A stretch of DNA of 23,164 bases from Paraprevotella sp. (GTDB lineage: Bacteria > Bacteroidota > Bacteroidia > Bacteroidales > Bacteroidaceae). The DNA lies in the NCBI GenBank assembly GCA_021205005.1, contig JAJPYK010000304.1, positions 1,142 to 24,305 of the forward strand, given 5' to 3'. This document shows positions 1 to 8,729 of the stretch, piece by piece; positions within the stretch are counted from its first letter, which is position 1, and every line of letters begins with the position of its first letter. The notes under the pieces are model-generated. The model was not told where the DNA came from. It made no database searches and saw nothing but the letters and a program-made list of their open reading frames with translations. Both the position numbers and the translations under genes were made by a program.

Positions 1-1
1 G

Positions 2-182
2 TGCGGAGATTTTTTCTTCGTTGACCGGCAAAAAATTCTGAGGGGCCTCGAGGATGAAAGCAAAGTGAGGTGGAATCTGTGTGCGATCTCCTCTTATGCT
101 TTATTATACAAAGGGTTATGATATGAAGCCGTTTCATTGGTCACCCGCCGGACTTGAGTATGATCCCGAGAGAATCGTCTGA
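2..182 (+). pseudogene. C-terminal tail of an unrecognised protein, frameshifted, cut by the left edge
   Basis: The first bases read as an open frame from position 2, giving a protein-like tail containing LRGLEDESKVRWNLCAISSY. It hits TGA at about 116-118. One frame over, the text continues smoothly as GYDMKPFHWSPAGLEYDPER and stops with TGA at 180-182. Dropping one G from the GGG run near 113-115 joins the two pieces without a break in composition, so I read this as one gene tail with a one-base insertion or sequencing error. I do not recognise the family and assign no function. It runs towards the regulator gene on the opposite strand. It could also be a chance open stretch, but the residue composition argues against that. 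Confidence 0.4.
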
Positions 183-242
183 GATAAAGTGTATGTGATT
201 TTCAACTTTATCCGGTCATTGCCCGGATGGATTTTGCCGGGC
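183..242. other. Two inverted repeats between convergent genes
   Basis: GATAAAGT (183-190) pairs perfectly with ACTTTATC (205-212) directly after the stop of the left-edge gene. GCCCGG (221-226) pairs with CCGGGC (237-242). Either could help end transcription between the converging genes, but neither is followed by a clear U tract, so terminator function is only a guess. Confidence 0.3.
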
Positions 243-262
243 GGGGGCATCTGCACAGTCAG

Positions 263-2974
263 TCAGCTCTTCATGCGATGCACGTACTCTTTGGGGCTTT
301 CGCCGAAATATTCCTTGAAACATTTGGTCAGGTACGAAGGCGAAGTGAACCCCACTTCATAGGCTATCTCGGCAACGGTCTTTTCGCTCGAAGCCAATAG
401 CGATGCCGCCTTCTTGAGGCGTGAGATGCGTAGCAATTCGTTGGGGGCATAGTTGGTGATGGCTTTCACCTTGCGATAGAGTTGTACGCGGCTCAGTCCC
501 ATGCTGCGTCCCAGCTCCTCCACATTCAGTCCCGAATCGGACAAATGCTCTTCGATGAGTTTTTTCAGTCGTTCGATGAAACCTTTGTCGAGTTCGCTGA
601 TCGACTCTTTGGCCAGCGTCGTATGGTCGCCGAAGAACTGTTTCATACGTTTGCGGTTCTCCGTGAGATTCTTTACACGTACCTTGAGCACTTCCGGGTT
701 GAACGGTTTGGAGATGTAAGAATCGGCTCCGCATTCAAAACCTTCTATACGTTGTTCGTCTTGTGTGCAGGCCGTCAGCAGGATGATCGGGATGTGGCAG
801 GTTTGCATTTCCGACTTCAGACGGCGGCAGCATTCCATACCGTCTATTGCAGGCATCATGACATCGCAGATGATCACGTTGGGTACGTATTTCATGGCCA
901 GGTTCAATCCGGTTTGTCCGTCCGCAGCCTCCAACACGGCATACCGTTCGCTCATCAATACTTTCACATAGTTGCGTATGTCGGCATTATCGTCGATGAC
1001 GAGCAGGATGTCTTTGTTTTCATCAGTGGCCGATGCCGGCGTATCCTCGTTTTCTACCGTGATGATTTTCCCGATTTCGTCGGACGAGAGCGCGGGATTG
1101 GGGTGCGAGGATACGGGAGCCGGACCGGCCGCCTGTTCACGGTATCGGGCTTGTTGCAGGGGAAGCCGTACGGTGAAGCATGCTCCTCCTTGCGGACGGT
1201 TTTCCGCCGTGATCTGTCCGTCGTGCAGTTCGATGAAAGCTTTGACTAAAGCCAGACCGATGCCGGATCCTGCCGTATGGGCATCCGCCTGGTAAAACCG
1301 TTCAAAGATCTTGTCATCCTGTCCCGCGGGGATCCCTTTTCCCGTATCGCAGATGCAGAGACATACGCAGTTTGCCGGTCGGTCGATGCGCAGGGACGTC
1401 GTGACGCTGCCGTTTTCAGGGGTGAACTTGAAGGCGTTCGACATGAGATTGAAGTAGACCCGTTCGATTTTCTCCACGTCTACGGGGATACGATAGTCGT
1501 CCTCTTCGACTTTGAAGGCGAAGCGGATATGTTTCTTGATGGATATGGCCAGAAAGGCGTTGTTCCATTCTTCTATTTGTTCTTTCAGGTCGACGCGCGA
1601 AAGGTTGAGCTCCAGTTTCCCGTTTTCGTATTTCCGGAAGTCGAGAATCTGGTTGACCAGGCGCAGAAGGATGTGTACGTTGCGCTGTATGATGTGCATC
1701 AGATTCCTTTGTTTGTCGTTCAGCTCGTTTTCTTGCAGAAGTTGTTCCACCGGTGCGGTGATAAGCGAAAGCGGCGTGCGGAAGTCATGCGAGATATTGG
1801 TGAAGAATACCAGTTTGGTCTGCGTGGCCTCCTCCAACTGTCGGGAGAGGCCGATCATCTGATCCCGTTGCCGAGCCAGTTGGGTGTTGATCCTCTTTTT
1901 GGCTTTGTAGGCCCTGAAAATGACGAGAGCCAGTATGGTCAGCAGACATAATACGGCCAACGACGCATAAAACAGATTGCGTTGTGTCGTGTAATTGGTC
2001 AAGTATCGGGCAATCCGGGTGTTGAGAGACTCGATGATGTGGCTTTGTTCGTCGATCTTTTCCGTTTGCAGTTTGATGATGTGCGCGTTGGTACGGTCCA
2101 CCACGGCCGTACTCAGGATGGTTTCGCGCGGATAGGGCTTGCCTGTCAGGATGTTCATGGCGGTACGCATCACTTTTTCGCCTCCGGTGGGGTAGAGCAG
2201 AGTGGCGTCGAGTGTCCGGTCGAGTACACATTCCACACCGTTGTGCTTGCCCGGTAAGGCGTCGATGCCGATGAAGAACGGGCGGGGGGTGCCGCTTTTC
2301 TTCCAGGCCTGATAGGCTCCCATGGCCATGCGGTCGTTGTGGGCGAAGATCAGGTTGATGTGCGGATGGTATTTCAATAGACTGTCAGTTCGGCTCTCCG
2401 CCTTTGTTTCCGACCATCCGGCGTCCGTTTCGTACACCAGTTTCATTCCCGGATGTTTGGCCATTGCGCTCATGAATCCCTGATGGCGGTCTATTGCGGA
2501 CGAGGAACCGACCAACCCGCTGATTTCGGCCACCGTACCTTTTCCTTTCAGCAGATTGGCGATGTATTCGCCTGCGGCCCGTCCGATTTCATAATTGTCA
2601 GCTCCCACGTAGGCCGTGTATTTGTCGGACAGGATCTTGCGGTCTACAACGACGACGGGGAGTCCCTTGTCATAGGCTTTTTCCACCATGGGGGTGATGG
2701 TGGCGGCCTCGTTGGGAGCCACCACTAACAGGTTTACGCCTTCTTCGATGAAATATTCGATGTCTGCCTTCTGCTTTTCGTGACTGTCGTCGGCCGATCG
2801 GATTTCGACTTTCACGTCATCGTATAATCGTGCTTCGCGGTGCATCTCGCGGTTCATCTTGGTCCGCCAGGCGTCATCGCTGCATTGTGACACTCCGATG
2901 ATATAATGCGGTGTATTCTCCCGGCAAGCATTGCAGAGCAAGAGGACGAAGAATACGAAAAGTATATTTTTCAT
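263..2974 (-). CDS. Hybrid two-component regulator (HTCS), periplasmic sugar-binding sensor, BT1754-like
   Basis: A 903-residue one-chain sensor and transcription factor. The N-terminus is a signal or lipoprotein-like segment (FVLLLCNAC). Residues about 22-300 form a type I periplasmic-binding domain (YIIGVSQCSDDAW, VVAPNEAATITP, VGADNYEIGR, IFAHNDRMAMGAY). One membrane segment follows at about 334-354. The HisKA motif NISHDFRTPL places the phospho-accepting His at about 396. The HATPase N box is at about 509-513 and DTGKGIP at 543-549. A receiver domain at about 655-770 has phospho-acceptor Asp704 (IICDVMMP) and Lys756. An AraC HTH fills about 805-900. Layout and sensor text resemble BT1754 of B. 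thetaiotaomicron, which binds fructose and controls fructan genes. Fructose sensing here is inferred. It probably controls the operon at 7820-14145 although it is not adjacent. The reading frame is intact and ends in TGA. Confidence 0.95.
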   Translation of the reverse strand: MKNILFVFFVLLLCNACRENTPHYIIGVSQCSDDAWRTKMNREMHREARLYDDVKVEIRSADDSHEKQKADIEYFIEEGVNLLVVAPNEAATITPMVEKAYDKGLPVVVVDRKILSDKYTAYVGADNYEIGRAAGEYIANLLKGKGTVAEISGLVGSSSAIDRHQGFMSAMAKHPGMKLVYETDAGWSETKAESRTDSLLKYHPHINLIFAHNDRMAMGAYQAWKKSGTPRPFFIGIDALPGKHNGVECVLDRTLDATLLYPTGGEKVMRTAMNILTGKPYPRETILSTAVVDRTNAHIIKLQTEKIDEQSHIIESLNTRIARYLTNYTTQRNLFYASLAVLCLLTILALVIFRAYKAKKRINTQLARQRDQMIGLSRQLEEATQTKLVFFTNISHDFRTPLSLITAPVEQLLQENELNDKQRNLMHIIQRNVHILLRLVNQILDFRKYENGKLELNLSRVDLKEQIEEWNNAFLAISIKKHIRFAFKVEEDDYRIPVDVEKIERVYFNLMSNAFKFTPENGSVTTSLRIDRPANCVCLCICDTGKGIPAGQDDKIFERFYQADAHTAGSGIGLALVKAFIELHDGQITAENRPQGGACFTVRLPLQQARYREQAAGPAPVSSHPNPALSSDEIGKIITVENEDTPASATDENKDILLVIDDNADIRNYVKVLMSERYAVLEAADGQTGLNLAMKYVPNVIICDVMMPAIDGMECCRRLKSEMQTCHIPIILLTACTQDEQRIEGFECGADSYISKPFNPEVLKVRVKNLTENRKRMKQFFGDHTTLAKESISELDKGFIERLKKLIEEHLSDSGLNVEELGRSMGLSRVQLYRKVKAITNYAPNELLRISRLKKAASLLASSEKTVAEIAYEVGFTSPSYLTKCFKEYFGESPKEYVHRMKS

Positions 2975-3009
2975 GCTTTTCGGCTTTGTATTTAATAGCT
3001 GTGAGGCGG

Positions 3010-3039
3010 CAAAGGTACGGATAATCTCTGTAAAACACG
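3010..3039 (-). promoter_or_regulatory. Candidate promoter of the HTCS gene
   Basis: Read on the minus strand, TACCTTTG (plus 3010-3017) matches the Bacteroidota -7 consensus TAnnTTTG exactly. A TTTT-containing element lies about 18 bases further upstream (plus 3031-3039), near the expected -33 position. The start codon is about 35 bases downstream of the -7 box. This is motif evidence only. Confidence 0.5.
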
Positions 3040-3181
3040 ATTAAAACGGGTAGAAATGACTTATAAATTAGGTATTTGCGAAGAGGCGTGAGGCGGTTTG
3101 CGGAGACTGGCGGATGCGGCGTCGGAAACATTTGGGCGATATAAATCCCGTGAGGCATAAAGAAGTCTGAAATTATAGTTG

Positions 3182-3189
3182 TAAATTTG
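3182..3189 (+). promoter_or_regulatory. Candidate -7 promoter box of the DUF362 gene
   Basis: TAAATTTG fits the Bacteroidota -7 consensus TAnnTTTG and lies 29 bases before the ATG at 3219. I see no convincing -33 TTTG at the right distance. Confidence 0.4.
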
Positions 3190-3218
3190 GACCGTGAATC
3201 AATTAAACGGATAATGCA

Positions 3219-4163
3219 ATGAGAAAGTTCGTATTACTTACAGCAATGTGGATGGTGTGTGTCTGCATGTCAGCACAGTCCAAAGTCTATTTTACTAAAG
3301 AAATAACGCCCGAAGCGCTTGTCAGGATATATAAGGCTTTGGGTAAGGAAGCCAAAGGGCGCGTGGCCGTGAAAATAAGTACAGGCGAAGCGGGCAGCAA
3401 CAACTACTTGAAACCGCCCCTCATCCGTGATCTGGTGGACGAGGTGAACGGTACGATAGTCGAGTGCAATACGGCCTATCAGGGCAAACGCAATACGTCT
3501 GAGGCCCATTGGCAGACGATTCATGAACATGGTTTCGACTCCATTTTTGCCGTGGACCTCATGGATGAGTTCGGTGATATACGGATTCCCGTGAAGGACA
3601 AAAAGCATATCAAGTATGACATCGTGGGCTCTCATCTGGCCAATTATGACTTCATGATCAATCTGGCCCACTTTAAAGGTCATGCCATGGGAGGTTTCGG
3701 CGGCGTGTTGAAGAATCAGTCGATAGGCGTGGCATCCAGTGCGGGAAAATCCTATATCCATAGCGCGGGAAAAGTACAAAGTCCTCAAGAGGTTTGGCTG
3801 AATATTCCGGCTCAGGATTATTTCCTCGAAAGCATGGCTTCTGCCGCTCAGGCCGTGGCCGACTATTTCAGTGGGAACGTCATTTATATTGATGTGATGA
3901 ACAATATGAGCGTGGATTGCGACTGCGACAGTCATCCGGCCCAGCCGATGCTCAAAGACATGGGCATATTGGCCTCGCTGGATCCCGTAGCTCTGGACCA
4001 GGCTTGTCTGGACAAGGTTTTTAATTACCAAGGTAAACCGGGCGACGACAATAAGCCGTTGATAGAGCGAATAAACCGTCAGCACGGTACTTATATCACG
4101 GATTACGCCGAGAAAATCGGGCTCGGCAGCAAAAACTATACGTTGGTGGATATAGATAAGTAA
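3219..4163 (+). CDS. Exported DUF362 domain protein
   Basis: A 314-residue protein beginning with a signal peptide (MRKFVLLTAMWMVCVCMSAQ). The family is recognised from the conserved segment around HFKGHAMGGFGGVLKNQSIG and from the C-terminal stretch CDCDSHPAQPMLKDMGILAS followed by LDPVALDQACLDKV, both typical of DUF362. Some DUF362 proteins carry an extra 4Fe-4S ferredoxin module. None is visible here, and the only clustered cysteines are in CDCD. The biochemical role of the family is not established, so no reaction is assigned. It stands alone after a probable promoter and is followed by a strong terminator and then the TonB receptor gene on the same strand, suggesting a shared but attenuated unit. 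It ends in TAA and the frame is intact. Confidence 0.85.
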   Translation: MRKFVLLTAMWMVCVCMSAQSKVYFTKEITPEALVRIYKALGKEAKGRVAVKISTGEAGSNNYLKPPLIRDLVDEVNGTIVECNTAYQGKRNTSEAHWQTIHEHGFDSIFAVDLMDEFGDIRIPVKDKKHIKYDIVGSHLANYDFMINLAHFKGHAMGGFGGVLKNQSIGVASSAGKSYIHSAGKVQSPQEVWLNIPAQDYFLESMASAAQAVADYFSGNVIYIDVMNNMSVDCDCDSHPAQPMLKDMGILASLDPVALDQACLDKVFNYQGKPGDDNKPLIERINRQHGTYITDYAEKIGLGSKNYTLVDIDK

Positions 4164-4190
4164 GCCTGAAACTTTATTGATTTTTTGATC

Positions 4191-4230
4191 AACCTGCCCG
4201 AAAGGTAAGAGTAGGGCAGGTTTTATTTTT
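4191..4230 (+). terminator. Rho-independent terminator after DUF362, abutting the TonB receptor start
   Basis: AACCTGCCC (4191-4199) pairs perfectly over 9 bp with GGGCAGGTT (4214-4222), followed by a run of T with one A. The U tract ends only about seven bases before the ATG at 4238, so the hairpin lies in the leader of the next gene and could act as an attenuator. Confidence 0.8.
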
Positions 4231-4237
4231 TTATGAT

Positions 4238-6106
4238 ATGACCACAACAATTCTGCTTACGGCTTTGGTCACTGCATTGCCTTACGGCGTTGCGGCGCAA
4301 AGAGACACGACGTTGCATGCGCTCGATAGCGTTGTCGTCACGGGAACACGCAATGGGACGGACATACGCCACTTGCCGATGACCATATCGGTCGTGGGGC
4401 GGGATCGATTGACGGAGAACGAGCGGGTCAATGTCCTGCCGACTTTGGCCGAACAGGTGCCTGGGCTTTTCGTCACGTCACGAGGCATGATGGGATACGG
4501 CGTGAGCGACGGCGCGGCAGGTACGATAAACCTGCGCGGAATCAGTAGCGGAACGGGACAGATGATGGTGCTTGTCGACGGACATCCGCAGTATCAGGGC
4601 ATATTCGGGCATTCCATCAGTGATTCCTACCAAACGATGATGACCGAGAGAGTGGAGGTGCTGCGCGGTCCGGCTTCGATGCTTTACGGTTCCAATGCTA
4701 TGGGGGGAGTCGTCAATATCGTGACGAGAAAAATGCTGCAAGACGGCGTGAAGACCGATTTCAGTGCTGGGGCCGGGTCTTACGGTACGGTGCAAAGCGA
4801 AATCTCCAACCGGATAAAGAAGGGGAAATTCAGCAGCACGATTGCCGGACAATACGGACGAAGCTACAACAACCGTCCCGATATGGGCTTCGAACAGTAC
4901 GGAGGCTATGCGAAACTGGCCTATGATTTCGTTTCGCATTGGAATGCTTACGCCGACCTTGACCTCACACATTTCAACGCTTCTTATCCGGGGAGCATAC
5001 ACGATCCTATCTATGATGCGCGGCAATGGGTCACGCGCGGGGAGGCTTCCATGGCGATAGAAAATCATTATTCGAACACTTCCGGAGCGATAAGTGCATA
5101 TTACAACTTCGGACGACATAAAATCAATGACGGTCACGGCGAGGGAGAACCTCGGCAAACCAGTTATTTCCTTTCCAAGGATGCCGTATCGGGCATTTCG
5201 TTGTACCAGAGTGCACGTTTTTTCAGTGGCAATAGAATGACGTTCGGATTGGATTGGCAGCATATCTACGGTAAGGCTTGGAATCGGAATATTGCTACCG
5301 GAGAGGACGCTGCGCCGATAGGAAACGAGCATGAGAACGAGGTTGCCGCTTATGCTGACTTCCGTCAGGACTTCCTTACGTGGCTGACGATAGACTCAGT
5401 ATTGCGTATCGATCATCATTCGCAGACGGGTACGGAATGGGTTACGCAAGGCGGTTTGGTGTTTCATGCGGCGAAATACGGTGAATTGAAAGCCATGGTC
5501 AGCAAGGGATTCCGTAATCCAACCATTCGGGAGATGTATTTCTGGACACCGGCCAACGCCGACTTAAAGCCGGAACGGATGATGAACTACGAACTTTCGT
5601 GGAAACAACACCTCAAAGAGGGTGCGCTGTCTTACGGCGTAAACGTATTCTACATCAAGGGCGACAATATGATACAGACGCAGATGGTGAACGGAAGACC
5701 CATGAATGTCAATACGGGGGCGATAGAGAACAGCGGAGCCGAGTTGGAATGGAATTGGCGGATCAACCGGTTCTGGAGCCTGAACAATAATTATAGTTAC
5801 CTGCACATGCGTAACAAGGTGCTTGGAGCTCCTGAGTTGAAAGCCTATGCAGAGGCTAATTATACGTCGGGCAGATGGCGCGTGTCGAGCGGACTGCAAT
5901 ATATTTACGGCTTGTATACACAGGTTTCTCCGTCTGAGATCCGCGAAAAGTTTTGGCTTCTGCATGCCACGGTCAGTTACAAGGCATGCAAGAATCTGGA
6001 GATATGGGCGAAAGGCGATAACCTTTTGGCTCAGAGGTATGAGATAAACTACGGTTATCCTATGCCGAAAGCCACGTTTATGGGTGGACTGAACGTCACT
6101 TTCTGA
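4238..6106 (+). CDS. TonB-dependent outer-membrane receptor
   Basis: A 622-residue outer-membrane receptor with a short signal peptide ending near GVAAQ. The N-terminal plug domain has the usual text: SVVVTGTRN, INLRGISSGTGQMMVLVDG, VEVLRGPASMLYGSNAMGGV and VNIVTRK. The rest is a 22-strand-type barrel ending in the expected aromatic residue (LNVTF). The length and the lack of a SusD partner point to the BtuB/CirA/FhuE-like group that imports metal chelates, cobalamin or similar ligands rather than to SusC. The substrate cannot be read from the sequence. It sits directly behind a terminator hairpin and the exported DUF362 gene, so the two may share a ligand, but this is inference. The frame is intact and ends in TGA. 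Confidence 0.9.
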   Translation: MTTTILLTALVTALPYGVAAQRDTTLHALDSVVVTGTRNGTDIRHLPMTISVVGRDRLTENERVNVLPTLAEQVPGLFVTSRGMMGYGVSDGAAGTINLRGISSGTGQMMVLVDGHPQYQGIFGHSISDSYQTMMTERVEVLRGPASMLYGSNAMGGVVNIVTRKMLQDGVKTDFSAGAGSYGTVQSEISNRIKKGKFSSTIAGQYGRSYNNRPDMGFEQYGGYAKLAYDFVSHWNAYADLDLTHFNASYPGSIHDPIYDARQWVTRGEASMAIENHYSNTSGAISAYYNFGRHKINDGHGEGEPRQTSYFLSKDAVSGISLYQSARFFSGNRMTFGLDWQHIYGKAWNRNIATGEDAAPIGNEHENEVAAYADFRQDFLTWLTIDSVLRIDHHSQTGTEWVTQGGLVFHAAKYGELKAMVSKGFRNPTIREMYFWTPANADLKPERMMNYELSWKQHLKEGALSYGVNVFYIKGDNMIQTQMVNGRPMNVNTGAIENSGAELEWNWRINRFWSLNNNYSYLHMRNKVLGAPELKAYAEANYTSGRWRVSSGLQYIYGLYTQVSPSEIREKFWLLHATVSYKACKNLEIWAKGDNLLAQRYEINYGYPMPKATFMGGLNVTF

Positions 6107-6285
6107 TACCGCGTAAGTGATCCTGTTCGTGAGACGGTTCGAGAGACAAAAGTCATGTCCGGACATAATTTCCTTTTTGTTCGGAAGCCGGTGCCTCTTA
6201 TGGACGCTCTCTCGAAAGGTCTATCTGTCATTGTCCTGCAGCCGGTCGGAAATCTTTCGCGGTTTCTACGAGATCTGGCCTCGTG

Positions 6286-7515
6286 TCATTTCATGGCATT
6301 GAAAAGCTTGTCGAGACTTTTTATTCTGTAAAGATAGGTTTGTTTCAGGTGTTGGATAGAGGCTGTATAATGCTCGAATGTATCGAAACGGGCCGGGGCC
6401 TGATTATACCAAAGCTGCTCATTCTCCAATGCTGACGGGCGAATCTGTTCGTCCCAACGGTCTATCTGGTCGGCGAGTCGCTCGAATTTGGGCTTCAGTT
6501 GGTTCCATCTTTTTTTAACCGTGGTTGTGAATTTTGGATCTTTCAACAGCCGGTCGTACCATAAGGCCGTGGGATTATACAAACTGTCTCCGGTCAATGC
6601 CCTGACGTCGGGCAGGTCGAAGCGTGAAGGACGAATGTTGCCTTCGCGGTCGACTCCGACATCAATGAATGCCAAATCAAAGTCCCACACCGGACCGGCT
6701 TTAATCTTCTTGCCTTTTAACCAGTGCATGTAGCAGCTCCTCGGGCCGTTGGGCTCGGCATTCTGCGTCAGTTCGTGCACGATCCACCAATCGGCAAAAG
6801 ACCGTATGTCCAGATATTGATCATAAAGCAGACGCCTGTCTTTATCGGAACCTGAGTACAACAATTGTTCTATGCGATCCATTCTGTTTTGAATGTCCTT
6901 CATCTGTTCCGGCGTGGCGGCTTCCGGATATTGTACGTTAAAAGGCAATTTCCGGTACGACGTACGGAAAAATGTCGGTATATCTCTGTAATCGTCTCCT
7001 TCCAGCAGGCAGTCTCCGGGATGCAGTCGTATGCACTCTTCTCCCACTTCTATGCCTTTGGTCCGCAGGTAGCACCCTTGTGGCTTTCCGTTGATCACCA
7101 CGTCGACGAACCGGTCTTCCGGTGTCCAGTCTAAATCCGTTTGTCGGGCTATGGCCAATGCCAGGCTGTTCCGGATATTGCTGTGGTCCATAAAATTGGC
7201 GAGTAGCAGCCAGTTCTTTCCCGGTTTCATACCTGAAAAACCGAAATCTCGGTCCAGTTTAAAAACGAAAGGCTTTTTGGGCTTGGAAAACGTAGAGTGC
7301 CCGCGTGCCTTGATGGATACCTTACTCGATTGAAAAGCAACCGTACTGTCCGGCAATACGAAGCTGAACACGCACTGGTCCTTCCATTCGTCACGGGAAA
7401 GGATTGGTTTCCCGTCTTGCGTCTGTATGTATAAGGTGGGAATCTTGTTCAATGCGAATGTCTGTAACGTCAGACCTTGCATAAAAAGACATAGGCATAA
7501 TATGAATTTTCTCAT
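6286..7515 (-). CDS. CotH kinase family protein, secreted
   Basis: A 409-residue protein with a signal peptide (MRKFILCLCLFMQGLTLQ, then TFA). CotH-family features are SIKARGHSTFSKPKKPFVFK, the following NWLLLANFMDHSNIRNSLAL, DRFVDVVINGKPQGCYL, and the late metal-binding-type motif GPVWDFDLAF. CotH proteins have an atypical protein-kinase fold and phosphorylate secreted targets in spore formers. In Bacteroidota they are common exported proteins of unknown target. It is a single gene with its own candidate promoter, convergent with the TonB receptor and downstream of the fructan operon terminator. The frame is intact and ends in TGA. No link to fructan use is visible. Confidence 0.85.
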   Translation of the reverse strand: MRKFILCLCLFMQGLTLQTFALNKIPTLYIQTQDGKPILSRDEWKDQCVFSFVLPDSTVAFQSSKVSIKARGHSTFSKPKKPFVFKLDRDFGFSGMKPGKNWLLLANFMDHSNIRNSLALAIARQTDLDWTPEDRFVDVVINGKPQGCYLRTKGIEVGEECIRLHPGDCLLEGDDYRDIPTFFRTSYRKLPFNVQYPEAATPEQMKDIQNRMDRIEQLLYSGSDKDRRLLYDQYLDIRSFADWWIVHELTQNAEPNGPRSCYMHWLKGKKIKAGPVWDFDLAFIDVGVDREGNIRPSRFDLPDVRALTGDSLYNPTALWYDRLLKDPKFTTTVKKRWNQLKPKFERLADQIDRWDEQIRPSALENEQLWYNQAPARFDTFEHYTASIQHLKQTYLYRIKSLDKLFNAMK

Positions 7516-7606
7516 CGTTCGTTCTCTTTATATCTCTATCGGTTCCGTTCTTTATGGGCTCGTATTTAAGGTTATCTTCCCTATATTTTCTTTAGGGACG
7601 GCCTTA

Positions 7607-7614
7607 CAAAAGTA
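7607..7614 (-). promoter_or_regulatory. Candidate -7 promoter box of the CotH-family gene
   Basis: On the minus strand TACTTTTG matches TAnnTTTG. It lies about 90 bases upstream of the CotH start and downstream of the fructokinase terminator, so the gene probably has its own transcript. No clear -33 element was identified. Confidence 0.4.
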
Positions 7615-7647
7615 TAAAGAACAGCACGAATCGCCAATGGATTTGCG

Positions 7648-8718
7648 TTAATTTATACTCTTCGCGGAGGGATTAACGTACAATGACAGGACCATTTCAA
7701 GAGACGACTTCTTCAGAGAGAGGTCCCGGAAGCATCGGGTGCCAGGAGAAAGCGAAAAAGGACAGTCCGTTTCGATCGGGCTGTCCTTTTGGGGTTGAGC
7801 GTTTTTTCGCGACGGCCTCTTAGCCTGCGCGATGTATTTTTTCCTCATTTCTTCCGGCAATTCCGGCATGGCTCCGTTTTGCGTGCATACATAAGCCGAA
7901 ACGTCTACGGCCGCTTTATGGGCGTCGGTGACGGACATCCCGGCCAGGATCGCCGCCGTGAATGCCGCCGTGAAGGAGTCGCCGGCACCGACCGTGTCGG
8001 CAACGTCCACTTTCGGTGTCTCCACAAACGATACCACTCCCGGCGTGAAGACATAGCTGCCGTTCACTCCGCAGGTGAGGATCAGCATCTTCAGATTGTA
8101 TTTGGCCAGCAGAATCCAGCATTTGTCCTGCAAGTCAATACCCGGATAGCCGAACATACGGCTGACCGAAACCAATTCTTCGTCGTTAATCTTCAGGACG
8201 TTGCATTTGCGGAAGCTGTTGCACAGGATTTCTTTCGTATAGAAAGCCTGACGCAAGTTGATGTCGAAGATTTTATACTGTCCGTTGTCTTCGGGCATCG
8301 TGTCGAGAAACTGGTTGATCGTCTCGCGTGACACTACGCTGCGTTGAGCCAACGAACCGAAACAGACGGCACGTGTATGCAGAGCCAGATCCTTCAGTTC
8401 GTCCGTGAAAGGGATATTGTCCCATGCCACATTCTCCTTGATGTCGTAACACGGAACACCCGTCTCGTCCAACTCCACTTGTACGGTTCCCGTGGGATAA
8501 GGCACACGTTCGATCTGGGTTTTCAAGCCTTTTCCCTTGAAATTTTCCATGATTTCGTCACCCAGTTTGTCGTTTCCGATTGCGCTAACTACGCGGCTGT
8601 TAAAGCCGAACTGTGAAATGTGGTAGGCAAAATTGGCCGGTGCGCCGCCGATCTTCTTTCCGTCAGGCAGCACGTCCCATAAGGCTTCGCCCATGCCTAC
8701 AACAATGTCATTCTTCAT
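7648..8718 (-). CDS. Fructokinase (PfkB family), with an abnormal C-terminal extension
   Basis: A cytoplasmic PfkB sugar kinase that would phosphorylate fructose. The start MKNDIVVGMGEALWDVLPDG, the substrate-side motif GGAPANFAYH and the ATP/catalytic signature VGAGDSFTAAF are all present. Family members of this type are about 295-310 residues, but the open frame is 356. The extra tail (after about RKKYIAQA) reads straight through the operon's terminator hairpin at 7755-7790. A TAA lies one frame over at 7820-7822, exactly where the protein should end, so a one-base deletion near 7822 probably removed the natural stop. I take about 7820-8718 as the functional gene. It is the last gene of the fructan operon, 11 bases after the permease gene. 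Confidence 0.9.
   Translation of the reverse strand: MKNDIVVGMGEALWDVLPDGKKIGGAPANFAYHISQFGFNSRVVSAIGNDKLGDEIMENFKGKGLKTQIERVPYPTGTVQVELDETGVPCYDIKENVAWDNIPFTDELKDLALHTRAVCFGSLAQRSVVSRETINQFLDTMPEDNGQYKIFDINLRQAFYTKEILCNSFRKCNVLKINDEELVSVSRMFGYPGIDLQDKCWILLAKYNLKMLILTCGVNGSYVFTPGVVSFVETPKVDVADTVGAGDSFTAAFTAAILAGMSVTDAHKAAVDVSAYVCTQNGAMPELPEEMRKKYIAQAKRPSRKNAQPQKDSPIETDCPFSLSPGTRCFRDLSLKKSSLEMVLSLYVNPSAKSIN
7755..7790 (-). terminator. Rho-independent terminator of the fructan operon
   Basis: AAAAGGACAG (7756-7765) pairs perfectly with CTGTCCTTTT (7781-7790), and the stem extends inward by CCG/CGG after one mismatch. Read on the minus strand it ends in a TTTTT run. It lies inside the apparent 3' extension of the fructokinase frame, about 30 bases after the expected stop. 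Confidence 0.85.
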
Positions 8719-8729
8719 GAGGCACTTAT

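Noticed and set aside
482..1951. Plus-strand open frames opposite the HTCS
   Set aside because: They are antisense to an intact, motif-complete regulator and have no recognisable protein features.
3270..4250. 326-codon minus-strand frame opposite DUF362
   Set aside because: The sense strand carries signal peptide and DUF362 motifs. The antisense text shows none.
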